A stretch of DNA of 64,000 nucleotides from Phytopseudomonas argentinensis (GCF_900113905.1 NZ_FORC01000002.1:916772-980771); one strand, 5' to 3'. Shown: positions 38,444-49,252, counted from the first letter of the stretch. Notes: a model not told the origin generated them from the sequence alone. A program made the numbers and translations.

Positions 38444-39409
38444 ATGTGGTTCACGAAGAAAAGGACGCTCAGTGACGAGCAGGCGACGGCGCTCAATGAG
38501 CAGGCATGGGCCGCGTTTCGCGAGCAGGATCTGGACACCGCGTTGGAGTGCTTCCAGAGCCTTGCCAAGGCGTGTCCCGCCGACCCGCGCTGGATGAACG
38601 GCGTTGGCGCGGTGAGCCTGGCGCGTGAAGATCGCGCCGATGCCCGTCGACACTTCCAGATGGCGGCCAAGCATGATTATCCCGGCAGCCACTACAACCT
38701 CGGCATCATGGCCTATCAAGACGGTGATCACGATGCTGCCTGCGGACACTTCCAGAAGGCTGCCGAGCACGATTATCCGGGCAGCCACTACAACCTCGGC
38801 ACCATGGCCTTCCAGGACGGTGATCAGGACACCGCCCGTCAATACTTCCAGAAGGCCGCCGAGTAAGATTGCCCCCGCAGCCACTACTACCTCGGCAGCA
38901 TGGCCTTCCAGGACGGCGATCACGACGCCGCCGTCGAGCACCTCAATAATGCTGTGCGCCACGATCATCCGGAGGCAATGAACCTGCTCGGTGACATTCA
39001 TCTGCACGCCGAGCGCTACCCGCAGGCCGAGCAGGCCTACCGGCGCGCCGCCGAACTGGGGAATGTCGATGGCTACAACAACCTTGGCCTGCTGTACCTG
39101 CAGCTCGAGGACTACCAGCAGGCCAAGCAGGCGCTTTTGCAGGCGCTGGAATCCGACCACGTCTACGCCCAGCACAACCTGGCGGTGGCCTATCACCGCC
39201 TGGGCGAGCTCGAGGCGGCCGAGCGCTGGTACCTGATCTCCTTTTCTCAGCATGGCAACCTGCAGTCGCTGGAGAACCTCGGCCACGTGTATGGCGAGAG
39301 TGGCCGGGAGGTGGAGGGCAAGGCGCTGGTCGCGGCCTCCGACAAGCTCTACGAGGATCAGCCCCTCAATGATTACGAGCAGTCGTTGATCGACCGCCTG
39401 CTTGCCTGA
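38444..39409 (+). pseudogene. TPR/Sel1-type repeat protein interrupted by an in-frame stop
   Basis: One reading frame runs from the ATG at 38444 (MWFTKKRTLSDEQATALNEQ, AGGA upstream) to 39409 and would give a 321-residue helical-repeat protein. A TAA at 38864-38866 breaks it without a change of frame; translation continues in register on both sides, with HYNLGTMAFQDGD before and HYYLGSMAFQDGD after. The stop falls in the third of three 96 bp tandem units, where the first two units read AAKHDYPGS and AAEHDYPGS. The downstream part could start afresh at the ATG at 38900. TPR proteins act as scaffolds; no specific role is known here. An active readthrough or a sequencing error is the alternative. 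Confidence 0.8.
38651..38938 (+). repeat. Three tandem 96 bp coding repeats
   Basis: The motif (C/T)ACTTCCAG recurs at 38651, 38747 and 38843, giving three units of exactly 96 bp, or 32 codons each. The units are nearly identical over AACCTCGGC(A)CCATGGCC-type stretches, so they look like recent duplication or gene conversion inside the TPR gene. The third unit carries the TAA that breaks the gene. Confidence 0.85.
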
Positions 39410-39545
39410 GCCACGGTGATCTTGCGAGAAACCCTCGCCTGTACTTGATCGAGGCACGGGTTTTTGGTGACGAACCGGGCATGGACGGCCGACTGTTCGC
39501 TGGTGCTACGAGCGTCCGGCGCTCCTGGCTGCCCTGGGGGCTGCT

Positions 39546-39899
39546 TCAGCCGCGCTCAACTTCGTGCAGAAAACTCTCCAGAATCTTGCGGCTTTGCGCC
39601 AGCTCGGCCGCCTTCTGATCAGCCACGCGGATCTGTTCGTGCAGAACATCACGCAGCTCATCACAGGGCTCGAAAGCCAGCCCTTCGCCCCTCACGCACG
39701 GCAAGAACTTCAAGATGGTCGCCAGGGTCATGCCGGCGGCGCCCAGCAACCGGATGCGTTCGACCGTGCGCACTTCTTCCAACGCGTAATCGCGGTAGCC
39801 GCCTGTTGTGCGCTTTGGTTTCAACAGCCCTTCGGCTTCGTAGTAACGGAGCATTCTCACACTCACGCCCGAACGCCTGGATAGCTCACCTATTTTCAT
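39546..39899 (-). CDS. MerR-family transcriptional regulator
   Basis: This 117-residue regulator has the MerR winged helix-turn-helix (1-70): MKIGELSRRSGVSVRMLRYYEAEGLLKPKRT, then YRDYALEEVRTVERIRLLGAAG. A coiled-coil dimer helix (about 80-115) follows. Two cysteines, C68 and C79, lie in the region where metal or redox MerR proteins bind their signal, but the pattern is not diagnostic. It is divergent from a class IV aminotransferase gene, and a 16 bp perfect palindrome sits between them in a long-spaced promoter, the standard MerR arrangement. The inducer is unknown. Confidence 0.88.
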   Translation of the reverse strand: MKIGELSRRSGVSVRMLRYYEAEGLLKPKRTTGGYRDYALEEVRTVERIRLLGAAGMTLATILKFLPCVRGEGLAFEPCDELRDVLHEQIRVADQKAAELAQSRKILESFLHEVERG

Positions 39900-39912
39900 T
39901 CTTTGCTTCGCC

Positions 39913-39944
39913 TTGACTCTGACAGTGCTGTCAGGGTCGATGAT
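39913..39944 (+). promoter_or_regulatory. MerR-type promoter with operator dyad for the aminotransferase gene
   Basis: A -35 element TTGACT (39913-39918) and a -10-like GATGAT (39939-39944) are 20 bp apart, the overlong spacing that MerR activators correct by twisting DNA. The spacer holds a perfect palindrome CTGACAG-TG-CTGTCAG at 39919-39934, extended with one mismatch to 39916-39937. It lies 14 bp upstream of the MerR gene start on one side and 39 bp upstream of the aminotransferase start on the other. Confidence 0.75.
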
Positions 39945-39982
39945 AGGGGCTCCATCAATCGAGCACCATCAGGAGCTGTCCC

Positions 39983-40789
39983 ATGGCGATTCAGCCGATC
40001 CATTATCCGTCCTACATCGATGGCCAACCCGTCAGCGCTTCGGCGCTGAACCCGCTGGCGTTCGCCGGCTTTGCCCATTTCACCGCCATGCAGGTGCGGA
40101 ATTCGAGCATCAAGGGGCTGGATCTTCATCTGAACCGACTGCGCCATGCCTCTCTGCAGCTCTTCGAGCGTGCACCGGATGAGGCGCTGTTGCGCGCATA
40201 CATTCGAACCGCGATCGAGGAGGGCGCGAGCGACCAGTCACTGACGGTCACCGTCTTTTCACCTCACGGCGAGTTCACGGCCGACAGCATGGATGCCGAG
40301 CCCGCCGTATTCGTGCGTACAGCGGCGCCGTCGGACGGGCCGCAAGGCCCATTGCGCTTGAGTGTCATCGAGCATGAAAGGCCGCTGGCCGCCATCAAGC
40401 ATGTCGGTGAAATCGGCAAGACCTATTACCTTCACCAGGCCATACGCGAGGGCTTCGATGATGCGGCCTTCGTCAATAAACGTGGGCACCTGAGTGAGGG
40501 CACCATATGGAACCTGGCCTTCTGGGACGGTGAGACGGTGATCTGGCCCGAGGCCGAGATGCTTAAGGGCACCATGATGGGCATGGTCCAGCGTCAACTG
40601 ACCCGCCTCGGCGTGCCACAGCGTGCTGAACCGGTCACCCTCGAGCGTGTGAAGGCGCTTTCCGGCGCGGCTGTGCTGAACTCATGGACGCCAGGCATTG
40701 CCGTCACTGCCATCGGCTGCCATGTGCTCGACGAGGCGAGGCCGTTTATCGAGCTGCTGCACAAGGCTTATCGGGCTGAGCCAGCCTGA
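39983..40789 (+). CDS. Class IV (branched-chain/4-amino-4-deoxychorismate lyase type) aminotransferase
   Basis: This 268-residue PLP enzyme of fold type IV should carry its cofactor lysine in RPLAAIKHVGEIGKTYYLHQA, with K139 the best candidate. FVNKRGHLSEGTIWNLAFWDG is the conserved strand-turn segment that supplies the Glu contacting PLP, and the C-terminal GAAVLNSWTPGIAVTAIG also fits the family. It is shorter than IlvE and resembles the PabC/D-amino-acid aminotransferase group. ATG at 39983 has AGGAG upstream. It is controlled, on context, by the divergent MerR regulator through a long-spaced promoter. The substrate is unknown. Confidence 0.83.
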   Translation: MAIQPIHYPSYIDGQPVSASALNPLAFAGFAHFTAMQVRNSSIKGLDLHLNRLRHASLQLFERAPDEALLRAYIRTAIEEGASDQSLTVTVFSPHGEFTADSMDAEPAVFVRTAAPSDGPQGPLRLSVIEHERPLAAIKHVGEIGKTYYLHQAIREGFDDAAFVNKRGHLSEGTIWNLAFWDGETVIWPEAEMLKGTMMGMVQRQLTRLGVPQRAEPVTLERVKALSGAAVLNSWTPGIAVTAIGCHVLDEARPFIELLHKAYRAEPA

Positions 40790-40886
40790 CCACGGGCTGT
40801 GATACGGCCAAAAGCGAATTCGTCCCACGCTTCGCGTTGCAACGCAGTCTGTGGCGCTCTGCATCGAGGCTGCCTGCGTTCCACTT

Positions 40887-40918
40887 TGATCGACTCTGCC
40901 CGGAGCCAGAGTCGATCA
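40887..40918. terminator. Perfect 12 bp hairpin at the binding-protein gene end
   Basis: TGATCGACTCTG (40887-40898) and its exact complement (40907-40918) are separated by an 8-base loop. The right arm covers the TGA stop of the periplasmic binding-protein gene, so it lies at the transcript end. No T-run follows on the minus strand, so it may stabilise the RNA 3' end rather than act as a strong intrinsic terminator. Confidence 0.6.
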
Positions 40919-41662
40919 GTTGTTGAGGTAGCGGGCCGCCACCTGGTCGATGAAACCTTCCTTGCGCATCTGGTCCAGTGTGCTTTGCAGTTTCTCCACG
41001 ACGTCATCCGGCGTGTCCTTGTTCAGCGCCAGGTAGAGTTGCCTGCTGCTGATGGAAAAGGCCACTTCCAGTTTGCCGACGCCGGCCTTTCTGGACTCGT
41101 AGTTGCCAGCCGGATTGGTGGTTGCCCACAGGTCGAACTCGCCGGCCTGCAGTTTGCCCGGCGCGCCGCCGAGGATGTTCTTCACGGGGAAGTTTCGCTT
41201 GGCCAGATATTGGCTGACGCTGGTGCCGGCGACCGAGCCGATGCTGTACTTGCGGGCGTCGTCGAGGTTGTTGAGCGTGATCGGGTTACCGGGCATCTTC
41301 AGCAGCACCAGCTGAATTTCACTCAATGGCCCGACCCACTTGAAGCGCGGCTCGCGATCTGCCGAGCGGCTGAGCGAGTACACGGCGAAGTCGGGTTGCT
41401 TCTCGGCCATTTCCTGCAAGCGGCTCCAGGGGAAGCGCAGTGTCATTTGGTACGGTATCTCGGCACGCTTGAACAGCTCGACCACCACCTCCTTGTCGAT
41501 CCCTTCTATACCCTCTTCGCGCTCGAAGTTCTTGCCATTGGCCGACATGCTGAAAGGCGGATAATTCTGCGTCAGGATTTGAACCATATTGGCCGCCTGG
41601 GCGGTACCAGCGAACAGCGGCAATAGCGTGAATGCCAAGCGGCGGATTGTCTTGTTGAGCAT
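40916..41662 (-). CDS. Periplasmic solute-binding protein, family 3 (amino-acid type)
   Basis: This 248-residue precursor has a signal peptide (MLNKTIRRLAFTLLPLF ... AQA, about residue 23) and the bacterial extracellular solute-binding family 3 fold: ILTQNYPPFSM near the start, VVELFKRAEIPYQMTLRFPWSRLQEMAEKQPDFAVY, and LYLALNKDTPDDVVEKLQSTLDQMRKEGF near the end. The start at 41662 has AAGGAG upstream. No permease or ATPase genes are next to it, so it is an orphan binding protein or an enzyme-like relative of the family, of the sort common in pseudomonads. Ligand unknown. Confidence 0.83.
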   Translation of the reverse strand: MLNKTIRRLAFTLLPLFAGTAQAANMVQILTQNYPPFSMSANGKNFEREEGIEGIDKEVVVELFKRAEIPYQMTLRFPWSRLQEMAEKQPDFAVYSLSRSADREPRFKWVGPLSEIQLVLLKMPGNPITLNNLDDARKYSIGSVAGTSVSQYLAKRNFPVKNILGGAPGKLQAGEFDLWATTNPAGNYESRKAGVGKLEVAFSISSRQLYLALNKDTPDDVVEKLQSTLDQMRKEGFIDQVAARYLNN

Positions 41663-42070
41663 GGGCAACTCCTTGTGGCCTTCATTTCGTGACGCGAACG
41701 CGATGGGGTTCGCCTTTCAAGGTGGCTAGGTGAATTGGACGGTGACCGAATGGGCTCGGCGCCACGCCATATGTAAGTGGTGCTTGGCGTGACAACGCGA
41801 AAAAGCGGCGAGCGGCGGCGCAGCGCTGATCGTCAGCGAACCTGCCTGTCGCCCAGGCGTGTTTGCTGCAGGGTGGGCATTGTTCAGCAAACCTGGCTCG
41901 ACGGCAGCTGTTGGATGAGTGCCGTGCGGTTTGCATCACACCTGCGGCGCAACAATGATCATCTTGGCGGTAGACGCCCCCACTAAGGGCTACCCCGGGG
42001 CAATCGTGGCATCCGTGCCGCTCATGGGTCCCGCCCAGCTTCTACATGACCATTCCACTCGGACGCGCTA

Positions 42071-42163
42071 TCTCTTTCGTGCAGCAAAGAGAAGTGGTTC
42101 TACGTCGTAACGGCGAAACCGGTATAAGAGGCGAGGCAGAAAATAAATCTGTCCCCTTTTTGT
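42071..42163 (+). repeat. Intergenic repeat segment, copy 1
   Basis: This copy has the hairpin TCTCTTT (42071-42077) with AAAGAGA (42086-42092), then TACGTCGTAACGGCGAAACC and AAATAAATCTGTCCCC, followed by TTTTTGTGGGG, which can pair with the CCCC. It is the more diverged relative of the copy at 42471-42580. Confidence 0.75.
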
Positions 42164-42206
42164 GGGGCGTCTGGCGTCGCCTATGAGATTTGTATTTTAG
42201 AAACAG

Positions 42207-42243
42207 AGCCAGAGCATTGCGGCTCGGCCGCAATGCTCTGGCT
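42207..42243. repeat. Perfect 17 bp hairpin
   Basis: AGCCAGAGCATTGCGGC (42207-42223) and its exact complement (42227-42243) are separated by only three bases (TCG). The long perfect stem and tiny loop make it the strongest hairpin in the window. It lies in non-coding repeat DNA and may be a mobile-element end, a terminator or a REP-like unit. Neither side has a clear T-run. Confidence 0.85.
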
Positions 42244-42470
42244 TTAAGCTCTGCTTTGATTGTTGCTTTGCCTTCCACATAACGCTCAGACACCGCGATC
42301 CCCGAACCCCATCAGGAGGCCGAGTGGAGGTGCTGTGGAGAGGGGCGTTTGGCATGGATGCCAAACGAGGAACGATGGCCGGGGCCGCCTAGGTAGGGAT
42401 GGCCCACCGTGACGACCCTCGGAACAGTGCCGGAGCGAGGGGAGTTGAGCGTAGCGAAACCCGGATGTCG

Positions 42471-42580
42471 GGCGCGCTTTCTCTTTGGTTACTTTCTCTT
42501 TCGCGCGAGCAAAGAGAAAGTGACTCGCCGTAAGGGCGAAAACGGTAGAAGAGGGCGACGGAGAAAATAAATCTGTCCCC
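42471..42580 (+). repeat. Intergenic repeat segment, copy 2, with perfect 11 bp hairpin
   Basis: This is the best-preserved copy of the repeat. ACTTTCTCTTT (42491-42501) pairs exactly with 42511-42521 across a 9-base loop and is followed by GACTCGCCGTAAGGGCGAAA and then AAATAAATCTGTCCCC. A short third piece with the CGCCGTAAGG core is near 42673-42700. Confidence 0.8.
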
Positions 42581-42755
42581 CTGGATCTGGCGTTGGTCGG
42601 CGCAGAGCGTCGAGAGCTACGTCCCACGCGGAACGTGGAAACGATCAAAAAAGGGGGAAAGCAGCGAATCAAGTGACTCGCCGTAAGGCCGAAATCAGTA
42701 GTCGCAGGTTAATGAACTTGTCCTCTTTTTAAATTTAGATGCTGACTTGTCATGC

Positions 42756-43868
42756 TTAAGGCAGTCCAATCTGCTCTTTAAGTAATGCATATGCGGAATT
42801 GTAATTATCGCCGCAAATGCTGTTGTCTGTTCTGTAGTTTTTTGTTCCATGTTTCCTTTTCTTGAGAATTATTTTGTCGTTATCTTCTGTCAATAGGTAG
42901 TCGTTTTTATTCCAATTTTCTAGTTCGTAGCCATTCTCTGTTCTTATCCAGTCTGGCAGCGTTGACTTTGATCTAGATAGGTCGAGAAGGAATTCGCTGG
43001 TGTTTTTGTATCTGTTGTCAATTTTTGATGTGGCTGTTTTCAAGGTCTTTTTTATTTTTGCAGGTACATAGAATGGAAAGCTTTCCCAGTCTAGTATTTT
43101 TCCGGAGGCTGTTCTTTTTTCTATGCACTTGTCTATGAATAAAGACGCATCGCAAGGGTGGGCAGTTCTTTCTATTTCTCGTAGTTCTTTTATTTCTGCC
43201 TTGCTTAGTTGTTTGAGTAAGTCGTTGCTTAATTTTCCTCCAAATAATAAGAAGCCAATCATTCCTGCTTGATATGTGTCAGACGAAAAGTCGAAGTAAG
43301 CATTTTCTCCAAATGCTTCGGGTGGCCTGTAAAGTATGCTGTGCTTGGATGCGGGTGCTCGCCCGGTGTCGTCGTTTATTCTTCGTACTGAACCAAAATC
43401 AGCTATTACGATAGTGTCGTTGTGAACTAGTAAGTTTTCTGGTTTCAAGTCGCGATGAACAATTTTATTGTTTGAAGAGTGGAGTTCAGATAGCCCGGAT
43501 AGAAGTTGGCAAAGTAGTTTGTGTGCGAGGCCTAGCGAGATATCGTATCGTGTTAGAAAACTGTGTAGGTCACCATCATTTGCTACTTGCATCATATAGT
43601 AGGAGCAGGTTTCCTCAATTTTTCTTGCGTCATACACTTTAAGGATATGGTCGTGATTGATTGCTGAGATAATTGAAGGCTCTTGGTCAATTTCATCTTT
43701 TGGGTGGAAGTATATTTTAATGGCCACCTCTTTTCTAAGTACGTTATGTCGTCCTATTAGAATGTATCCATTTGCGCCAGAGTCGTTGAAATCTGATATC
43801 TGAAATTCAGGGAATTTTGCAAGAACCGCTTGCGCTTGCACAGGTAGTTTTAGAATGTCTACCGGCAT
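42756..43868 (-). CDS. Hanks-type serine/threonine protein kinase in an AT-rich module
   Basis: This 370-residue protein has a eukaryote-like kinase domain (about 25-290). The invariant Lys is K51 in VAIKIY, followed by a likely helix-C Glu (E63). The catalytic loop is HRDLKPEN (138-145), the metal Asp is in DFG (157-159), and RPPEAF and D197 in SSDTYQAG follow. The glycine-rich loop is degenerate (DSGANGYILIG), but all catalytic residues are present, so activity is expected. There is no transmembrane helix; the C-terminal 80 residues are basic and of unknown role. Base composition is strikingly AT-rich (33% G+C in one sampled 60-base line), unlike the neighbours. It starts 2 bp after the stop of the DUF3010-like gene, so the two form an operon. 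Kinases in such islands include phage-defence proteins; this role is a guess here. Confidence 0.9.
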   Translation of the reverse strand: MPVDILKLPVQAQAVLAKFPEFQISDFNDSGANGYILIGRHNVLRKEVAIKIYFHPKDEIDQEPSIISAINHDHILKVYDARKIEETCSYYMMQVANDGDLHSFLTRYDISLGLAHKLLCQLLSGLSELHSSNNKIVHRDLKPENLLVHNDTIVIADFGSVRRINDDTGRAPASKHSILYRPPEAFGENAYFDFSSDTYQAGMIGFLLFGGKLSNDLLKQLSKAEIKELREIERTAHPCDASLFIDKCIEKRTASGKILDWESFPFYVPAKIKKTLKTATSKIDNRYKNTSEFLLDLSRSKSTLPDWIRTENGYELENWNKNDYLLTEDNDKIILKKRKHGTKNYRTDNSICGDNYNSAYALLKEQIGLP

Positions 43869-43870
43869 TT

Positions 43871-44284
43871 TTATTCTAGTCCTTCGTATGCTATGTCATA
43901 AGCCATAGCTAGGTCAGCAGTGGCCGGACGATTGCTTTTTCTTTCTTGCTCTCGACGATTTGTGGCGTTTATTGTGAGCGAGTGTACGAAGTCTATGGGT
44001 GCAGGCGATATTGCTAAGATTATGCCTTCCAAGATAAAGGTCCCAGCGCCGCCAGCACCATGCCCCGTAGTCGCTCGGCGATTAATTACTATTTTATCTA
44101 CGCGGTTGTCTGTACAGTACGCTTTTAATGTCTGAGTAAATACCTCTACATCATCTTGTGTCGGATTTTTGGAGAGGCCTAGTTTGTGGAATTTAATAGC
44201 GACAGGGGAGTGCGAATCTTTTGTGCCTGTTAGCGTCACTATTCGTGCTTCGTTAGCTTTTAGGTATATTCCAGTTACTACCAT
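43871..44284 (-). CDS. DUF3010-like protein, first gene of the kinase module
   Basis: This 137-residue protein resembles the DUF3010 family, whose members share the LSKNPTQ segment and a VDKIVI strand followed by a Gly-rich TTGHGAGGAGTFILEGIIL helix start. The beta-strand opening (MVVTGIYLKANEARIVTL) and this arrangement recall RuvC/RNase H-like folds, but the usual acidic catalytic residues are not obvious. ATG at 44284 has AAGGA upstream. The gene is AT-rich and lies directly downstream of the nrdB terminator, with the kinase 2 bp after it. Function unknown. The family assignment is from memory of the pattern, so moderate. Confidence 0.65.
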   Translation of the reverse strand: MVVTGIYLKANEARIVTLTGTKDSHSPVAIKFHKLGLSKNPTQDDVEVFTQTLKAYCTDNRVDKIVINRRATTGHGAGGAGTFILEGIILAISPAPIDFVHSLTINATNRREQERKSNRPATADLAMAYDIAYEGLE

Positions 44285-44314
44285 GAATAAATTTCCTTAT
44301 GTTTTAAGCTAAAT

Positions 44315-44390
44315 AAAAAGCCCCGCACTAGGCGGGGCTCTTTATTAAGCTTCAACCCCAACATCCATGGCAGGTGTTGGGTCAATCTAC
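44315..44390. repeat. nrdB downstream segment, copy A of the duplicated flank
   Basis: This 76 bp segment contains the nrdB terminator and a second small hairpin (CCCAACA ... TGTTGGG). A diverged copy is at 38114-38191 in the same orientation. Each copy sits just upstream of an AT-rich accessory gene transcribed in the same direction as nrdB. Confidence 0.85.
44319..44339 (-). terminator. Intrinsic terminator of nrdAB
   Basis: AGCCCCGC (44319-44326) pairs perfectly with GCGGGGCT (44332-44339) around a 5-base loop. On the minus strand it is followed by TTTTTATTT, and on the plus strand by CTTTATT, so it could work both ways. It lies 70 bp after the nrdB stop and 35 bp before the DUF3010-like gene. 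Confidence 0.88.
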
Positions 44391-44408
44391 TCTGATGTCA
44401 GCGAGCCA

Positions 44409-45671
44409 TCAATCCCAGCTCAACGCCCCACCAGTCTGGTACTCGATCACACGGGTCTCGAAGAAGTTCTTCTCCTTCTTGAGGTCCATGATCTCGCTCA
44501 TCCACGGGAACGGGTTGGTGGTGCCCGGGTATTCTTCTTTCAGGCCGATCTGGGTCAGGCGGCGGTTGGCGATGAATTTGAGGTAGTCCTCCATCATCGC
44601 GGCGTTCATGCCCAGTACGCCGCGCGGCATGGTGTCGCGTGCGTATTCGATTTCCAGCTGGGCACCCTGCAGGATCATCTGGGTCGCCTCGTCCTTCATG
44701 GTGGCGTCCCACAGGCTCGGGTTTTCGATCTTGATCTGGTTGATCATGTCGATGCCGAAGTTCAGGTGCATGGACTCGTCACGCAGGATGTACTGGAACT
44801 GCTCGGCGGTGCCGGTCATCTTGTTGCGGCGGCCCATGGAGAGGATCTGGGTGAAGCCGCAGTAGAAGAAGATGCCTTCGAGTACGCAGTAGTAGGCGAT
44901 CAGGTTCTTGAGGAACTGGCGATCGGTTTCCGGGGTACCGGTTTCGAACTTGGGATCGGAGATCGAGCGGGTGTACTTCAGGCCCCAGGAGGCTTTCTTC
45001 GCGACGCTCGGGATCTCGTGGTACATGTTGAAGATCTCGCCTTCATCCATGCCCAGCGATTCGATGCAGTACTGGTAGGCGTGGGTGTGGATCGCTTCCT
45101 CGAAGGCCTGGCGCAGGATGTACTGGCGGCACTCGGGGTTGGTGATCAGGCGGTACACGGCCAGCACCAGGTTGTTGGCAACCAGGCTGTCGGCAGTGGA
45201 GAAGAAGCCCAGGTTGCGCTTGACGATGCGGCGCTCGTCTTCGGTCAGGCCGTCGGCGGACTTCCACACGGCGATGTCCGCGGTCATGTTCACTTCCTGG
45301 GGCATCCAGTGGTTGGCGCAACCATCCAGATACTTCTGCCAGGCCCAGTCGTACTTGAAGGGTACGAGCTGGTTGAGGTCGGCACGGGCGTTGATCATCT
45401 GCTTGTCGCCGACTTCCACGCGCGCGGAGCTGCCTTCGAGCTCGTCCAGGCCTTCCTGGATGTCGAGGTCGTTGAGGGCCTGTTTGGCGCGGGCTACGGC
45501 CGCGGAGTCGTTGGCGTCGACGGCGCGGGCTTCGAGGGCGGCGTTGCCGCCTACCTGGTTGAGTTTTTCCAGGCTCATGTCGGCACCGGCCTGGGCCTGT
45601 GCAGCGGTGTTCTTGGCGGGGGAGGCGGCTTCTGCGCCGTCTTCCTTGTCGAATTCATCCCAGCTCAGCAT
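44409..45671 (-). CDS. nrdB: Class Ia ribonucleotide reductase beta subunit NrdB (R2)
   Basis: NrdB holds the diiron-tyrosyl radical that drives reduction of ribonucleoside diphosphates by NrdA. The 420-residue product has an acidic, Ala-rich N-terminal extension (about 1-85) that is absent from E. coli NrdB but is usual in Pseudomonas, then the ferritin-like core. Ligand-bearing segments are [44 protein letters not shown] and DESMHLNFG. The C-terminal tail ending TGGALSWD is the part that docks on NrdA. It lies 171 bp after nrdA and ends at a strong terminator, so it shares or follows the nrdA transcript. Confidence 0.95.
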   Translation of the reverse strand: MLSWDEFDKEDGAEAASPAKNTAAQAQAGADMSLEKLNQVGGNAALEARAVDANDSAAVARAKQALNDLDIQEGLDELEGSSARVEVGDKQMINARADLNQLVPFKYDWAWQKYLDGCANHWMPQEVNMTADIAVWKSADGLTEDERRIVKRNLGFFSTADSLVANNLVLAVYRLITNPECRQYILRQAFEEAIHTHAYQYCIESLGMDEGEIFNMYHEIPSVAKKASWGLKYTRSISDPKFETGTPETDRQFLKNLIAYYCVLEGIFFYCGFTQILSMGRRNKMTGTAEQFQYILRDESMHLNFGIDMINQIKIENPSLWDATMKDEATQMILQGAQLEIEYARDTMPRGVLGMNAAMMEDYLKFIANRRLTQIGLKEEYPGTTNPFPWMSEIMDLKKEKNFFETRVIEYQTGGALSWD

Positions 45672-45842
45672 GGTGGGGCTCCTGCTTGAGAGGTCGGCTA
45701 AGGGCCGGCCTGTGTGGATAGTGGCTAATCGTCGGTAGCTCGCGGTGCACGCAGAGCGCTACGGCTGATTATCAGAGGCCGGGGCTGTACCCCGGCTCTT
45801 GGGTTATCTGTGCCGGCTGCAGTGCTGCAGCCGGCTAGGCCA

Positions 45843-48755
<2,913 letters not shown>

Positions 48756-49177
48756 GAAGGTCTCCATGATCAATGAAAATTTCCGGGATGAGCGTTTTGC
48801 CGCTGTCGTCACCTGTACCTGGCTTTCATTCCAATCGACAAAACCTGAGCCCGCACAAGGCAGGCAGCAGGGTGTTGCAAGAGGCGTTGATTGACTGGCT
48901 GGCGCCGGGCGCCGCTGCAGTCGGTACTGATTCGATGCAGGAACGCGTCATCCCTGGCTTAACTGGTGCTTGCTGCTGTGCGCGGCCACTAGATGTAGTG
49001 TTGCCGGTGCAAGCGCGGCGAGCGGTGTCCTAGTAGTGGCCAAACGAGGCGAATCGTTCAATGCCGATGTAGCTATTTACACCGCAGCGCGGTATCGACT
49101 CACATTTCAGTGCACCGAAACCGCGCTGGGCATGGACTTTTTCAGCGCATTTGTGCTTGGGTCCGTTTGTGCCAGAA
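48756..49177. other. Long nrdA leader region
   Basis: These 422 bp lie between the nrdA start and the NrdR-type promoter. If that promoter is the main one, this is an untranslated leader of about 450 bases, unusually long for nrdA. It holds a small inverted repeat (CACTA ... TAGTG near 48990) and a GGCGCCGGGCGCC palindrome near 48900, but no gene and no riboswitch that I can recognise. A closer second promoter may exist. Confidence 0.4.
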
Positions 49178-49193
49178 ACCCAACATATAGGGG
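49178..49193. promoter_or_regulatory. NrdR-like box 1 of nrdAB
   Basis: ACCCAACATATAGGGG, within the wider palindrome AAACCC ... GGGTTT, fits the NrdR box pattern. NrdR represses ribonucleotide reductase genes when dATP is high. It lies 31 bp from a second box (49209), the standard three-turn spacing, and would cover DNA just after the transcription start. Confidence 0.7.
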
Positions 49194-49208
49194 TTTGGCG
49201 AACTGGGG

Positions 49209-49224
49209 ATACAAGATAGTGCGG
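49209..49224. promoter_or_regulatory. NrdR-like box 2 of nrdAB, overlapping the -10 element
   Basis: ATACAAGATAGTGCGG matches the NrdR box at about 11 of 16 positions and starts exactly 31 bp from box 1. It contains the proposed -10 hexamer, so bound NrdR would block RNA polymerase. Confidence 0.6.
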
Positions 49225-49241
49225 TAAGGGCCGTAAGGCAA
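49213..49241 (-). promoter_or_regulatory. Sigma-70-like promoter of nrdA
   Basis: On the minus strand TTGCCT (49236-49241) and TATCTT (49213-49218) are separated by exactly 17 bp. The pair lies between two NrdR-like boxes and a DnaA box, which supports it as the nrdAB promoter. Transcription would start near 49206. Confidence 0.6.
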
Positions 49242-49252
49242 GCCCTGCAGGC

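Larger units (their letters stand above)
41663..42755. other. 1.1 kb non-coding repeat-rich region
   Basis: No plausible gene is present between the binding-protein gene and the kinase. The small frames that can be opened here read Arg/Ser/Pro-rich nonsense through repeats. It holds three related segments around 42050-42160, 42460-42600 and 42655-42735, which share GACTCGCCGTAAGGSCGAAA and, in two of them, AAATAAATCTGTCCCC. It also holds two strong hairpins that are listed separately. The segment type recurs in Pseudomonas genomes between genes. Confidence 0.7.

Noticed and set aside
38210..39457. Minus-strand open frame of about 415 codons opposite the TPR gene
   Set aside because: It is antisense to the tandem-repeat TPR gene, and its low-complexity sequence simply mirrors the repeats.
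42042..42672. Small minus-strand frames of 83 and 128 codons in the repeat region
   Set aside because: They read through known-type intergenic repeats and hairpins and give Arg/Ser/Pro-rich products with no family match or ribosome-binding site.
48756..49177. Cobalamin or other riboswitch in the nrdA leader
   Set aside because: No conserved B12 box or other riboswitch core could be found on the minus strand.
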